NCBI RefSeq assembly: GCF_001540865.1
Contig: NC_033632.1
Location: forward strand, 1,186,536-1,250,535
DNA length: 64,000 nt
DNA from: Ananas comosus
Taxonomy: Eukaryota > Streptophyta > Magnoliopsida > Poales > Bromeliaceae
Direction: 5' to 3'
A program made the position numbers and the translations under genes. The notes beneath the pieces were generated by a model, which searched no databases, was not told where the DNA came from, and worked only from the letters and a program-made list of their open reading frames with translations. Below, piece by piece: positions 1-17,333 of the stretch. The stretch's first letter is position 1; each line of letters starts with the position of its first letter.

Positions 1-1058
1 GAAAATGAGACTGGTTTTCGTACATCTAAGTAAATTTACAGTGATGTGCAGTGTTTTTTTTAAAAAAATTTTGGATAGAATTGCTTAGTGTTGTTCTTTT
101 GGATCACCTAGTTTATTAACTTATGTACTATTAATGTCTTTTGCATGTGGCATGATCATCCAAATAAGTTTGTTCGTTAGTAAAAATTCACATCTTTGTT
201 AGTTGAGGAGGAAAGGGAGCAGAACCATCTCGGGGGATTTTTTTCCCCTTTTTCTGATCATTTTATTTTCTCATAGCTTAATTGAAATAATAAATTATAC
301 GCATTCTATGGCCGTATGGCCCCTCTCTTTGTTCATTTTTAATTTAGGTCTCATTGCGAATCCCCATAATTAGGGAATGTTCCATTGTTCATTATCATCA
401 TGTCTTAGGTTGGGGGATGCCATCAGTTTCCTGATTAAATATCTAATTTTTATCTGATTATGTGCTTAGTTTTAAGGTGAATTTATATGCTTTGCTAGTT
501 AATGCTACTTTATTTTGTTACATTCTTCTGTTACGTGATCTTTGTTATGTAAATAGATGAATGCATTCCTCATGGAGGAGTTGTATCAAACTTATTGATC
601 GGTGCATTTACTTTGTGCTTCCGCTCTGTCCCTATTTGTTTGGAAACCTCCAGCAGAGATTTGGATGATGTCAATAATTAAACAAAGGAAATTCTTGGTC
701 TTTAAGGAAAAGAAAAAGAAAAAGAATGAACAAAACATTCTCCACACTCTCCCACACATGCCAGCATGTTGGAATGTGGTGAGAGTTATTGCAAGAATAA
801 TGTAGTTTTTTTTTTTTGGTTTCGAATTTGTAACTTCAAGCCAACTATTCATCCCCAACTTAGGGTTGACATCTTCGTTTATATACAGAATGCCCCTGCC
901 TTACCTTGTCATAAATTTGTGCACCTTTAGCTATATTTCTGGCCTTTAATCCAAATTTTATGGAAGATAGTAGTAGGAAAGAGGGTGGGTCTGTTATGCA
1001 GAATGATATATATGGTTCGCCTATTGATGCATTGCTTTTCTCTCTCCTAATTCTACAG
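1..1058 (+). other. 5' leader intron region of the S15a gene (window edge)
   Basis: No protein-coding exon was recognised here. The segment ends in a pyrimidine-rich stretch and an AG at 1057-1058, eleven bases before the S15a start codon. This fits a 5'UTR intron, common in plant ribosomal protein genes. The untranslated first exon and promoter are either outside the window or not recognisable. Short ORFs here overlap on both strands and show no family resemblance. Confidence 0.5.
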
Positions 1059-1063
1059 GCTAG

Positions 1064-2245
<1,182 letters not shown>

Positions 2246-3190
2246 ATGGGTCTTTTTCTTTAATCGAGCGATAGATGGTGTTGATGATGATGCTTAGTTA
2301 ACTATTATTGTTTTGTCAGTGAGGACATCGCAATGAATTTTGAAACTTAAATAGCTTTTCTCTTATGCGCTCCGTTTTCTTGTATTTCGCTTATTATTTC
2401 GAAAGGATTGTTTGAATGAAGTAGGAGCAAGTTTGATTTTTTTTTGTTTTCCAAACATATTTTGGTGATTTCGTCAATGTTTCAGGAAATTGTGGGTTCG
2501 ATTGAACGCAGCATGTGCTCCCATTTTATTTATATTTTTGCAGATCAAAGAGGCTCCTAAAACAGATTCAAAATGGTTGTAGGATGTTCTATGTTCTTAC
2601 GTGGTGTCTATGTTGTTTGTCGATTGATCCAGCATATATTTTTGGGATCGATTGGTAATTGGATATTATTGGTCATATTGGATATCACTTTTAACGCCGA
2701 GCATATAACAAGTTAATTCCTTATTTCGCAATGACAGTTTCTCTTATTGAATCATTCAACCCCAATGTTTTGTGGAATATCTTATCATTGTATTTATTTT
2801 TCCCAAGAGACACGTTATCATTGTATGGGTGTAATATATTAAATGTTTGAGGATTTATGAAAATTTATTTATAAATTATCTTAAGATAATTTATAACTTG
2901 TTATGTCTGAAAATTCGAGATAATTTATACATAAGATGATTTACAATTTAGAGTTGGCAATCAGATTGGAAGTAACGGACAATTTCTAAATTATTTCAAA
3001 TTCAAAAACATGTTCCAACTTCCAAGAGTGCGTGGGAGGTTTGGCGCACCAATGGCATATGCATTTGACGTGGTAGAACAAGTCCACGACGAAAATCGCC
3101 CGCATATACACGCACCTGCAGTGACCGCACCGTTTTCTCTCTCTCCTTCCGCGATCGCGAGAGAGAGGGAGAGGGAAATCGCAAACACGC

Positions 3191-3191
<1 letters not shown>
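2246..3191. other. Intergenic: S15a 3' region and Rab promoter
   Basis: AT-rich sequence with no recognised gene. The first part is the S15a 3'UTR and downstream region. From about 3000 the sequence becomes the upstream region of the Rab gene, with a GC-rich patch containing GCGATCGC. No clear TATA box was identified. Confidence 0.5.

Positions 3192-3231
<40 letters not shown>
3192..3231. repeat. (GA)n microsatellite in Rab leader/promoter
   Basis: About 20 uninterrupted GA dinucleotides lie 240 bases upstream of the Rab start codon. GA/CT tracts in this position are common in plant core promoters and leaders. Similar tracts precede the MYB, GDI and UXS genes in this window. Confidence 0.9.
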
Positions 3232-3236
<5 letters not shown>

Positions 3237-3473
3237 AACCGATCAAAGCTCTCCTCCTCCCTCCCTCTCGCTCTCGTCGATCCATTATTATTAGAGCATC
3301 TCCTTCTTCTCTTCCTCCTCGGCGCCATTGCGATCTGGTACGGATCCCGCACTCTCGATCCCTCTATTTTGATCCCATATTTGCGCCTTCCGATCCCTTT
3401 TTTACGCCCTTTATTTGGATCTCCATTTTGGGGGTGTTTGAGATTAGGGCTTTGGAGTTCTTCGTCGTTTGCC

Positions 3474-7256
<3,783 letters not shown>

Positions 7257-7427
7257 GAGAATGATTTGTGGGCGCAGCAGCAGCGGCAGTGGTGGTGGCT
7301 GGGGTCGGGCGAGCGCGTTGTCTAACTCTATGAGGAACTGATTTTCTTTTTCTCTTTTTCTTTTTTGAAAAAAAAGAAGGATAATGTTTGTTATAAATAT
7401 ATTGACGACATTGGTGATGCTTGTATT

Positions 7428-7653
7428 CTTCCCTTTTTCATTCTTTGCTACTTCTATATATTGCAGTTTTTCTTTTTTTTTTTGAATCTCTTTTTTATAA
7501 CTGGTATGATATCATGAAATTTTAGCTTGGATNAAAAAAGAAGAAAACCTTCCCTTTTTCATTCTTTGCTACTTCTATATATTGCAGTTTTTCTTTTTTT
7601 TTTTGAATCTCTTTTTTATAACTGGTATGATATCATGAAATTTTAGCTTGGAT
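7428..7653. repeat. 105-bp direct duplication around an N (7533)
   Basis: 7428-7532 and 7549-7653 are near-identical direct copies separated by an N and 15 bases. The 20 bases just after the N (7534-7553) are the reverse complement of 7661-7680. The block lies just after the Rab 3'UTR. A single N between identical copies is best explained by contig ends that overlap but were not merged. A real tandem duplication is less likely. Confidence 0.85.
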
Positions 7654-8520
7654 GGTGCAGTGGAAGGTTTTCTTCTTTTTTTTTTTTTGCATGTTTATTT
7701 TACTTGAGCCAAGCAATTATTGTTTTGTCATGTTATTTGCAGCAGCATTAGCTTTGGAAGAGAAAATGAATTACTATTTAAATAAAAGAAGAAATCTACA
7801 TAGTGTCTGTACTATTCACATATCGCGACTTAGCTCTTTTCTCTTTTATTTAAAATATATTTTAGTCTCCGAGTCGTTGAATTTGATAGAAAGATACAAA
7901 AAACAGCTTTTGGGTTCTCAATCGAAGATATAAAGTTTGTGGATTATTTTGAACTGGGTCATGATTGAGTTTGTCTCCCACACGTATTTACTTAAAACAG
8001 CAATTAAGGTTTTTAAATTATGCTTTGAATAAGGTCGACAAAGCACGAATTTGTCGATTTTCTAGTTTATGCCGTTTAAAGCAAACTTTCTAGAAGCCGG
8101 TGGGCCCACCCTGCACTTGTACTGTTTTATTTTTTTAAGGAAAAACTTAAAAAAAAAAAAAAAAACGTGGTTTCGTACTTTCTCACTTGAATATTCTGTG
8201 ATTTAAAGTGTATAAATTTGGTGCCATGTGGTTTTATTTTTATTTTTTTTATAGCATTTTAGTTAATATTTCGTTAAATTTTATACAAAAAAAATTTCAG
8301 ATACCCACCTATTTTTATCGAATATTCACTTTAGTATCTTTTAATTTTAACTTTGTCACTGATTTAAGAAAAAAAAAAATAAAATTAATAAAAAAAAGAT
8401 AAAAATAAAATTATATAGTACTAAATTGATACATTTTAAAGCACATGGCACTCGAATGAGAAAGTGCTAAATCAGAGGAGTTTTTTTTTTGTTTTTTCTT
8501 TTTTTAAATTGCAAAAAAAA
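7654..8520. other. AT-rich intergenic stretch
   Basis: Nothing convincing is seen apart from poly-A and poly-T runs (8150-8165, 8482-8491). The ORFs are low-complexity Phe/Lys-rich translations of AT-rich DNA. Confidence 0.5.
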
Positions 8521-8587
8521 ATTTGAGAAGAGATAAGGTTACGAAGCGACGCGATGAGCGAAGCAGGTCGATCCAAAGTACGCAAAC

Positions 8588-8670
8588 TGGCGCATGCGGA
8601 CACTTTCCATCCACCGTCCATTTTACCATTTCTCAATCGGACGGTGGAGTTCGTGATCCCGCATGCGCCA
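8588..8670. promoter_or_regulatory. 83-bp nested dyad upstream of the OGDH gene
   Basis: TGGCGCATGCGG (8588-8599) pairs exactly with CCGCATGCGCCA (8659-8670). Inside it CCACCGTCC (8611-8619) pairs with GGACGGTGG (8639-8647). The GCATGC core is an RY-type sequence. It could be a regulatory dyad, or a small inverted-repeat element in the promoter. Function is inference. Confidence 0.6.
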
Positions 8671-8822
8671 CAACTGACTACCTGCATATTTAGCCCTTGT
8701 CCGTACGGGGAGCTCCACACTCTTCTTCTCCAACTGTAGAGGAAAGTAGAGGGGAACGAGATGGTTCTACCAGTTCTTCAGCGATAGAACAGTATCGAAT
8801 CCTCCCAGTTCGAGGTTCAGGG

Positions 8823-8831
8823 TTAGGGTTT
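8823..8831 (-). promoter_or_regulatory. Telo-box in the OGDH 5' leader
   Basis: TTAGGGTTT, the reverse of AAACCCTAA, lies in the likely transcribed leader. A further AACCCTAACC stands at 8843-8852. Telo-boxes are known near start sites of many plant housekeeping genes. Activity here is inferred. Confidence 0.4.
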
Positions 8832-9538
8832 TGCTCGCTCCGAACCCTAACCTCAGGTTCGATCTCCACCCGATCTCTGCTGCTCTCTGAAGCTTCAGTG
8901 TTGTTCGCTTGCGATTTCTCTTTCGGATTCCCATTCTGATTCGGAAATTTTCGTTCAAAAAAAAAAAATCATCTGGTTTGATGTGTTTGAGAATGATTTC
9001 GTGATAAACAGTGCCTTCGACGTGAATATTATGTGACGGCGGTGTGAGTCGGAGTGAATCGTTGATCCACGTAGCGAAATTTTGCACAATCCGATGTAAA
9101 TTGCGGTGATTTGGAGATGTTTTTGGTCTTTTTGCATTACGTTTTGGTCCGTTGATTCCTTAATTTTTCTGAATTTTGTATGTTATTTTTTGGCATCCTG
9201 AAGGATTCTCTATTTTTGCTTAAAATTTTCCCAATTTTGTTGTGTTTTTTAATCATTAGCTTATCCTTATAGTGCCTTGTTTGTGTTCATCTCAATTTTT
9301 TGTCCAAGAGATTCATCATTCTCATTCTTATTTATCTATTGCTTTTTTGCTTCAATTACCTAGCCCAACAAGATAGCATAATTTCCTTGTCTTATCCATT
9401 TATTGGTTTTGTGTTTTTTATCTTTCTCTTGCAGGAATTAGCTGTAATTTTCTCTATAAGATATTATGAATTGACGTTACACAAGGCTTAAAAACAACTC
9501 AGAGAAGTTTAACACTCTCCACTGAACATTGATCTACA

Positions 9539-12500
9539 ATGGCATGGTTTAGAGCTGCCTCAGGGTTAACTAGATTAGCCCTTAGACGAACCCTAGCTCG
9601 GACCCCTCCCAACATCACCCAAACCCGTCACTTCCATCCGACTGCCCTCCGCCGCCATGCGGCCCCCGTCCCCCGCCCCGTCCCCCTCTCCCGCCTCACC
9701 GACAGCTTCCTCGATGGCACGAGCAGTGTCTACTTGGAAGAACTGCAGCGTGCCTGGGAAGCAGACCCCAGTAGCGTGGACGAATCGTGGGACAACTTCT
9801 TCAGAAACTTTGTCGGCCAAGCCCCTACTTCACCTGGAATTTCTGGCCAAACTATTCAAGAGAGCATGCGATTACTTCTTCTAGTTAGGTCATACCAAGT
9901 CAATGGCCACATGAAGGCTAAGCTTGATCCATTAGGGCTAGAACAGAGAGAAATCCCCGAGGAATTGGACCCGGCGCTGTATGGGTTTACTGAAGCAGAT
10001 TTGGACAGGGAGTTCTTTATAGGAGTGTGGAGGATGTCTGGGTTTTTGTCTGAGAACCGGCCAGTCCAAACTCTGAGGTCGATTTTGAACCGGCTTGAGC
10101 AGGCCTATTGTGGTACAATCGGGTATGAGTACATGCATATCCCGGATCGAGAGAAGTGTAATTGGCTTAGAGAAAAGATTGAGACAGTGAAGCCAATGGA
10201 GTACGATCATGAGCGCCGAACAGTCATGCTCGATAGGCTTATTTGGAGCACACAGTTTGAGAACTTCCTGGCTACTAAGTGGACTACCGCGAAAAGATTT
10301 GGTCTTGAAGGTGCGGAAACACTAATTCCCGGCATGAAGGAGATGTTCGATCGGGCAGCTGATATGGGGGTAGAAAGCATCGTGATTGGAATGCCTCATA
10401 GAGGTAGATTGAATGTTTTGGGTAATGTTGTTAGGAAGCCGCTTCGCCAAATTTTTAGCGAATTTAGCGGTGGCACGAAGCCGGTGAATGAAGGTGAGGG
10501 GTTGTACACAGGAACCGGTGATGTGAAATACCACCTTGGGACTTCATATGATAGGCCCACTAGAGGCGGGAAAAGGATCCACCTTTCTTTAGTGGCAAAC
10601 CCAAGCCACTTGGAGGCAGTGGACCCAGTTGTGGTTGGAAAAACTAGGGCGAAACAATACTATACTAGTGATGCTGATCGAACCAAAGTCACGGGAGTGC
10701 TGATTCATGGAGATGGAAGCTTTGCTGGTCAAGGTGTAGTGTACGAGACTTTGCATCTAAGCGCACTTCCGAACTACACTACAGGGGGGACAATTCACAT
10801 TGTAGTGAATAATCAAGTTGCATTCACAACTGATCCGAAAGCCGGGAGGTCATCACAGTATTGTACTGATGTGGCTAAGGCATTGAATGCACCAATTTTC
10901 CATGTTAATGGTGATGACTTAGAAGCTGTGGTGCATGTGTGTGAGCTGGCAGCGGAGTGGCGGCAGACTTTCCATTCTGATGTGGTGGTCGACATTGTTT
11001 GTTATCGTCGCTTTGGGCACAATGAGATTGATGAGCCATCTTTCACGCAGCCCAAGATGTACCAGGTAAAGTTATACTTAATTAGAAATTATAATATTTT
11101 TTAAGCTCTACTTTGATTGTTACACACTGAGGCATAATTTGTCTATACTTTTATTAAATAACTAAATAAATAAATTAAACTAGAATTTATGCAATGGATG
11201 TACTTCTATAGCATAGGAGCCAATCTTTTTAAAAGAAGCAAAGAAATGAAAAAAGTTGCAACTAAGGCCTCCTTTGGTATTGTTGCCTTTTTTTTTTTTT
11301 TGTTTTTTTAAACACTAAATTGTATATAACTTGGTGTACAGGTGGAAAGAATTTTCTCTTGTTGCCATGGTTGGTTAGTTTGCAATACACTCCGGTGATG
11401 AATGGCAGTTTGTTTAAAAAAATTTTGGAAGCAAAAAAAAGAAGTTGCTTTCAAGGTTTTGTATTTTGTTGTCAAATATATACCTTGAAGGTAAGGAATG
11501 CAAGCAATCCACCATTCCCTTAGACACTCTTTCATGTAGAAATTTTATTTAAAAAAAACAGAAAAACAGCGACAATACCAAACAAAGCCAAAATTTCGTG
11601 TTTTTCTGGCCGCACATACTATATATATGAATTGATCAATGATTGTGAACAATCTGGCATCCGACAGCACATTCAATCGTGTAGTTGTTTAACAAAGGAA
11701 TGCAAGTGTACCCAAATGAGGCCTGGGGATGTTTTATGTTTTCTCTTTCGACGCTATACTTAAATTTCTTTTCCACCAGTCTTAGTTAGAGATTTCATTG
11801 CAGTGAAATAAATTACTCTTTGGCATTTCTAACTAGTTATATATTCTCACAGGTTATTCGTAATCATCCTAGTGCTCTAGAGATATATCAAAATAAACTT
11901 CTGGAATCAGGACAGATCTCTAAAGAAGTGATTGACAAAATACACAAAAAAGTCCTCTCCATTTTGAATGAAGAATTCATTAATAGCAAGGATTACATAC
12001 CGAGGAGGAGGGATTGGCTTGCAGCTTACTGGGCCGGTTTTAAAACGCCTGAACAGATTTCACGTATCAGAAATACTGGGTATGGTTGGCTTCTATTTTT
12101 GGGGATAACATATGAATAGCCTTTGTATATTTACGATATTCAAACTTAATCCGAAGCCATTCCCAGATATGGCAATCACATCCTTGGTCCCCCTTTTCCA
12201 TCCAAAATGTCTGTTGTCTGTAAAGTGCACAGCCCATGACCCTTTTTCCTATGGTGACTGTTTTAAGCCTGTCTCATTCAAACTAAAATGGGAAAGTCAT
12301 TTTTTCCTGAGAAAGGTCAAAATGGTTATTTCATTGGTGGAAAGTCACCTGTTGTTGCATGTGACTTGACAAATGTCAGATATTTTGGATGGCTCTACGC
12401 AAAAGTTAAGGACTAAAGTGTTTTAAGTAGAAAGTTCAAGGACTAGGTTGGAAATACAGGAACTACTAGTGCAATTATCCCCATATTTTTTTTGGTTCTA

Positions 12501-15500
12501 TTACCCCCCTGTAACACGCCTTTCTATGATATTGAATAATTGAACAGTGTCAAACCTGAGATACTAAAACGAGTTGGACAAGCAATTACGGCTCTGCCCG
12601 AAAATTTCAAGCCTCACCGAGCTGTGAAGAAGATATACGAGCAACGGGCTCAGATGGTTGAGACTGGCGAAGGCATCGACTGGGCTTTTGGAGAAGCACT
12701 TGCTTTTGCCACTCTTATTGTAGAAGGTAACCATGTGAGATTAAGTGGGCAAGATGTTGAAAGGGGTACGTTTAGTCACCGCCATTCTGTAATTCACGAT
12801 CAGGAGACTGGAGAGAAGTATTGCCCTCTTGACCATATTATTATGAACCAAGATGAGGAGATGTTTACTGTGAGTAATAGGTGTGTTCCAAGTTTGTTAT
12901 TTATCTTCTTATATGTCCCTATAAAATCTGAACCACCATGTATGCCCCTTAAAAGTGTAGTTATTACAAAGTGTCCGTTTATTAAATTGGAGAATCATCC
13001 ACTTCATGAGCGAAGTTGGTTTTTTTTTTTGTTCAAAAAAGACTTTTTCAAAGAGGGGCATTTGTGTAAGTACAACGGTATATGTTTAAGAGGAAGATTT
13101 TGAATGGCTAATACTAAAATTCATATTGCATGGATATATAGATGTGTAAATAGATGTAAGATTTTGAATGGCTAAAACTATAGTCCATATTTTGCATGGA
13201 TATGTAGATGCGTAAATAGATAATTCTGCAGGATTATATATGTATTTAAGTTGTTGACACTGTTTTGACTGAATGAACTTCTCCAATCGTATCTCCTTGA
13301 CAGATCATACTAAAGTTCATACTTTGCATGGATACATAGATGTGTAAATAGATAATTCTGCAGGATTACAATCTGTAATTGAGTTGTTGACACTATTTTG
13401 ACTTAATGAACTTCTCCAATAGTATCTCCTCGACGAATCGTGTTATTTACTACGCTTTTTTGGTTGACAGCTCCTTATCAGAGTTTGCTGTTCTTGGATT
13501 CGAGTTAGGCTATTCAATGGAGAACCCCAATTCATTAGTACTGTGGGAAGCTCAATTTGGCGATTTTGCGAATGGGGCCCAGGTCATTTTTGATCAGTTC
13601 CTGAGTAGTGGAGAGTCAAAATGGCTTCGGCAAACCGGGCTTGTTTGTTTGCTGCCTCACGGCTATGATGGTCAGGGACCAGAACATTCTAGTGCTCGGT
13701 TGGAACGATTCCTTCAGGTACGAAATAGCTTCTTACTCTCAGAAGCAACGGCCAAGTTTTTTCCGAACAAAGATTCTCAAGCTTTTGCTGGGGTGAGAAG
13801 CTTCATGAGCTTCTGAGTCTGGCAAGCAGAAGCTCCAATACCAAGTGTTTTCTTCTGCTGTAGCTAGAAGCCTTTGTGACAGATTTTAAAATAGGGAAAA
13901 GCTATTACTGCTTTGAATAGCTCTACTCAAAGAGCACCTAACATGGTTAAGGTTTGGCTCTAGTTTGGCCTAGCCCAACTTTTTCACCCTCTTTGTACTT
14001 TTTTATTTTTTATTTTTTTGCTGTTTATCTGTACTTGTGAAATTTCTTTAGAAAAATCCAACAAATGGTCAGCAACTATACTCTGGTTACTATATATGGA
14101 AAATTCATTGCAGATGAGTGATGACAACCCTTATGTTATACCCGAGATGGATCCAACGCTCAGGAAACAAATCCAAGAATGCAACTGGCAAGTTGTGAAT
14201 GTCACAACGCCTGCAAATTATTTCCATGTGCTTCGACGACAGGTTATTGCGTTCATCTATTTACATATTTATCATCTATGACATCTACTGGCCTGTAAGA
14301 AGTTCTAAATTTCTGCATAGGCCCCTAAGGTTTAGTTTCTTGTGGAAATACTTTTCACTGAAGTTGCAGAGCCGTCCAATCCGCATGACAAAGTTGGTTT
14401 TCTATCAGAAAAATCTTTTTAAGAGGCACAATTTTGCAAGAACAATTGTATATATTTAAGAAATTAAGTTATTGAAGGGTATATATGAAAATTCATATTG
14501 TGGAAGTATCTATATATAAATGAATACTAACTTTTCACTGGCATATATGTAAGTGTCTTTTTTATTTACTGTAACTCTTTGTTTTATTGTTTGCTTCTAG
14601 ATACACCGAGACTTCCGGAAACCCCTGATTGTGATGTCTCCAAAGAACCTTCTTCGGCATAAGGACTGCAAATCTCATCTATCAGAATTTGATGATCTTG
14701 TGGGCCACCCCGGATTTGATAAGCAAGGGACCCGCTTCAAACGCCTCATAAAAGACCAAAATGACCATAAAGATCTTGAGGAGGGTATTAATCGTCTCAT
14801 CCTTTGTTCTGGAAAGGTAGGTTTATACTTATGTAAATTTACTATCAAATGACAAATTTTTACATTTCCTCTCCTGTGTCATATATTAACACTGATGCTG
14901 TATATGTCGTCCTCGTAGCTGTATTATGAGTTGGATGAAGAAAGGAAGAAGAAAGATCGCAAGGATGTTGCTATTTGCAGAGTTGAGCAGCTTTGCCCTG
15001 TCCCCTATGACCTCATTCAGCGCGAGTTGAAACGCTATCCAAGTATGAAGAATTGTTTCCCTGCCGTAGTAGTTAACCATTTAGTTAAAATAACATGTTA
15101 ACTTATTCGTGCCCGCTTGTTGCTTTCAATAGTAAAGGGCCAATTCATGGCACATTCTTTTTGCACCTAAATGTTTCAGGCTTGACCTTACTATCTGCCA
15201 TCCTATGTCCAGGCCAAATAAAATTTGGGATTTTCCAAACATATAACCCTAGAAATATGCAATAATATGCAAGTAATGTACAGTTTTTAGAGGCATGCAT
15301 GTAAGTACCTGCTTTACAGGGGTACTTCTACAATTTTGTAATTCTGGGGTCATAAATTTAAAAAAGACCACTTAGATTCTATTTCTATGTAGATCTGGAT
15401 GTTTGGCTAAACTTTTTCCTTTTTTCGTTATTCTCAGATGCGGAGATAGTTTGGTGCCAAGAAGAGCCGATGAACATGGGAGCATACAACTACATCACGC

Positions 15501-15676
15501 CTCGCCTACTTACCGCAATGAAGGCTCTCAATCGAGGCTCTATAGAAGACATCAAATATGTGGGGAGGGCACCGTCCGCCGCAACAGCAACGGGATTCTA
15601 CTCCGTTCACGTACAAGAGCAGACCGAGATTGTCCAGAAGGCGATGCAGCCCGAGCCAATTAGATACCCATACTAA
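9539..15676 (+). CDS. OGDH: 2-oxoglutarate dehydrogenase E1 component, mitochondrial
   Basis: Thiamine-diphosphate enzyme of the TCA cycle. As E1 of the 2-oxoglutarate dehydrogenase complex it decarboxylates 2-oxoglutarate and succinylates the E2 lipoyl group. Exons are 9539-11065, 11853-12079, 12548-12880, 13471-13717, 14114-14242, 14601-14816, 14919-15042 and 15438-15676, giving 1013 aa in frame, the normal plant length. The N-terminus ([20 protein letters not shown]) is Arg/Ala-rich and lacks acids, as expected for a mitochondrial presequence. Visible motifs include [98 protein letters not shown] and, at the C-terminal side, [13 protein letters not shown]. The first exon is very GC-rich at its 5' end. 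A 5'UTR intron ending at the AG near 9435 is likely. Exon 3 must use the donor at 12881 (GTGTGT) rather than a stronger-looking GTGAGT at 12870. Confidence 0.97.
11264..11591. mobile_element. Small inverted-repeat element in OGDH intron 1
   Basis: The left end GGCCTCCTTTGGTATTGTTG and right end CGACAATACCAAACAAAGCC are imperfect inverted repeats followed internally by T-rich or A-rich runs. The interior has no coding capacity. TIRs of the GGCnnnnTTTGGTA type suggest a hAT- or MULE-related MITE. A clean target duplication was not found. Confidence 0.55.
13100..13440. repeat. Diverged tandem copies in OGDH intron 3
   Basis: A unit of roughly 90-125 bases recurs two to three times between about 13105 and 13435. 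Each copy has CATGGATATRTAGATGYGTAAATAG, then ATAATTCTGCAGGATTA, then a TTGACACT.TTTTGACT segment and a 'GAACTTCTCCAAT' tail. A related tail occurs at 14440-14545 in a later intron. This is local tandem duplication inside an intron. Confidence 0.6.
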
Positions 15677-16323
15677 AACTCTTTAAACTTCTTAAACTTA
15701 TAGAAATACTTGTTTTTCGAGTGCTCAAAATTCATGCGCCTTATTTGGGCTGTGGTATAGCACCACTCGGCCCATATGCATCAGTAGCTAAATAAAATCT
15801 CCGGATGAATTTGATGCAATCATTTTTAGCTGTTGGCTTCTTGTGATTGAAGCGTTATTGTTGATTTTCATTTATTAATCTTGTGAATCTTATTATTGCA
15901 GCATATATACGGGTGAAGTAAATCATCTGCAAGAAAAGATTGTTTCTCTTTTCTGAAAATTTTTTAGTTGAGACTTGAAATGAAGGTTCTAATCCTGTAG
16001 TACTGGGAAGCTATTTGGGCGACTTAAAACTAACAATTAAATAGTCCTTTATTGAGCAGCTCTGTTTCTGTGACGTACCTATCTTTATTGTACAATCCTT
16101 TGTGGGATGCCTTTCGATTTGGACGAACCAAAAGGTCCAAAACACCCAAATTGTGATTATGCTAGCTCAATTTGTTGTGAGCACCCACATTTCATATCTG
16201 GTATATTTCGCTTCCAGGTACAAACAGAAATAACTAAGATCTGAAAGATGTTTGTTATCTTTATGTAACAGAGTACAACATGCCACCAGATATAGTATCA
16301 ATTGCTATAATGCAGTAAGATTA
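15677..16323. other. OGDH 3' region and intergenic spacer
   Basis: AT-rich with no coding features. It contains the presumed 3'UTR and polyadenylation region of OGDH (AATAAA-like at 15792-15797). Nothing else is supported. Confidence 0.5.
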
Positions 16324-17333
16324 TTATATGCACAAACAATCATCCTCCAAACCCTTGATTATGTTGTGTGTTAATATGCACACAAAAATTATCCGCCGCA
16401 GGTTGCCGCCACTGTCGGGCTTGAGATCTCCTTTCAGAAACTGGAACCTCTTTTTTAAGCTAGACAGTGCCTCCTTCGCCACCGTTAGCGCTTCGCCCAA
16501 TCTGTTGTTGAATTCCAATTCATGATCTGCACGAATTTCGCCTTTATTAAGGAGTGAGAAGCCAAGGAAGCAGCGGGTATGCTTCATCTCCACCTATGTA
16601 CTCTCTCACTGCAGCTTCTGCTTCCCCCGAAAGCTTCACCGTCTCTCCGCTGAGCCTCGGGTCATTTTCGCGCAGTGTGAACAAGTCTGACCCTTCCAAC
16701 ACTGCTGCTTCATTCAAGCCCCCGGGCGAGCTGATGGATACGTTCTCTGAACCTCGAGAAGGGGTCGGCGACAGCCTGCGTGTCAGTGGCATTGGCGATT
16801 ACACAAAACAGGTTGAAAGTTCGCACACACAAAATATTCATATTGCTATTGTACCTATCTATACCTGCAAGATCATGCTGTGGCTCTTCTCGGTTTTGGT
16901 CGACGGAAGCTTCATCTCAATGCGGGTCGAGATGATAACACCGCAGCAGCTCCTGAGACCGTAAAGGTCATGAAATCTAGACTCTATGCTCCCCATCTGT
17001 GCATAATTTGGCAAGACTAGGTGGTTGGTCGCGCACTTTTCCATGCTCTCAACGAATCGCAGGAGCACTTGCCTGACTTTTGCATGCTGTTGAATCCCAA
17101 ATGACTTTCCGACCTTCACAAACGAGCCTGTAATCAACCTTCGTAGCGCAATGGCGACTTGATCTTCGACAGAAAAGGCTTGTACATCTCCAGAAGAAGA
17201 GTTCTTCGTGTTTGCAGTCAAAGTCATCCTTCACTAATAAGCATATGTAGATGAATACATTTCTTGAGATCTTGAAGATGGATTCGGAATTTTTCGGGTC
17301 CTTTGGTGAGCATAAGGGCCCTGGATAAACCAA
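16324..17333 (-). pseudogene. Decayed ALP1/HARBI1-like gene (PIF/Harbinger transposase family)
   Basis: Minus-strand frames reproduce, in order, segments of a plant ALP1-like protein: GPLCSPKDPKNSESIFKISR, then FSVEDQVAIALRRL and RFVESMEKCATNHL, then YGLRSCCGVI, PGGLNEAAVLEG, AVREYIGGDEAYPLLPWLLTP and finally RRIIFVCILTHNI. The frame changes near 17230, near 16745 and at 16553-16560, where stops follow LLTP. An intron of the original gene (16776-16864) is still recognisable by its GT and AG. The first catalytic Asp of the DDE triad, normally in GAIDxTH, is replaced: the sequence reads GVIISTRI. A stretch after STRIEMKLPS is shorter than in the family. It is therefore a non-functional copy of a domesticated-type nuclease gene or of a Harbinger transposase. 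ALP1 proteins are known to interact with Polycomb. Family identity is fairly sure; which parent gene it came from is not. Confidence 0.8.
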
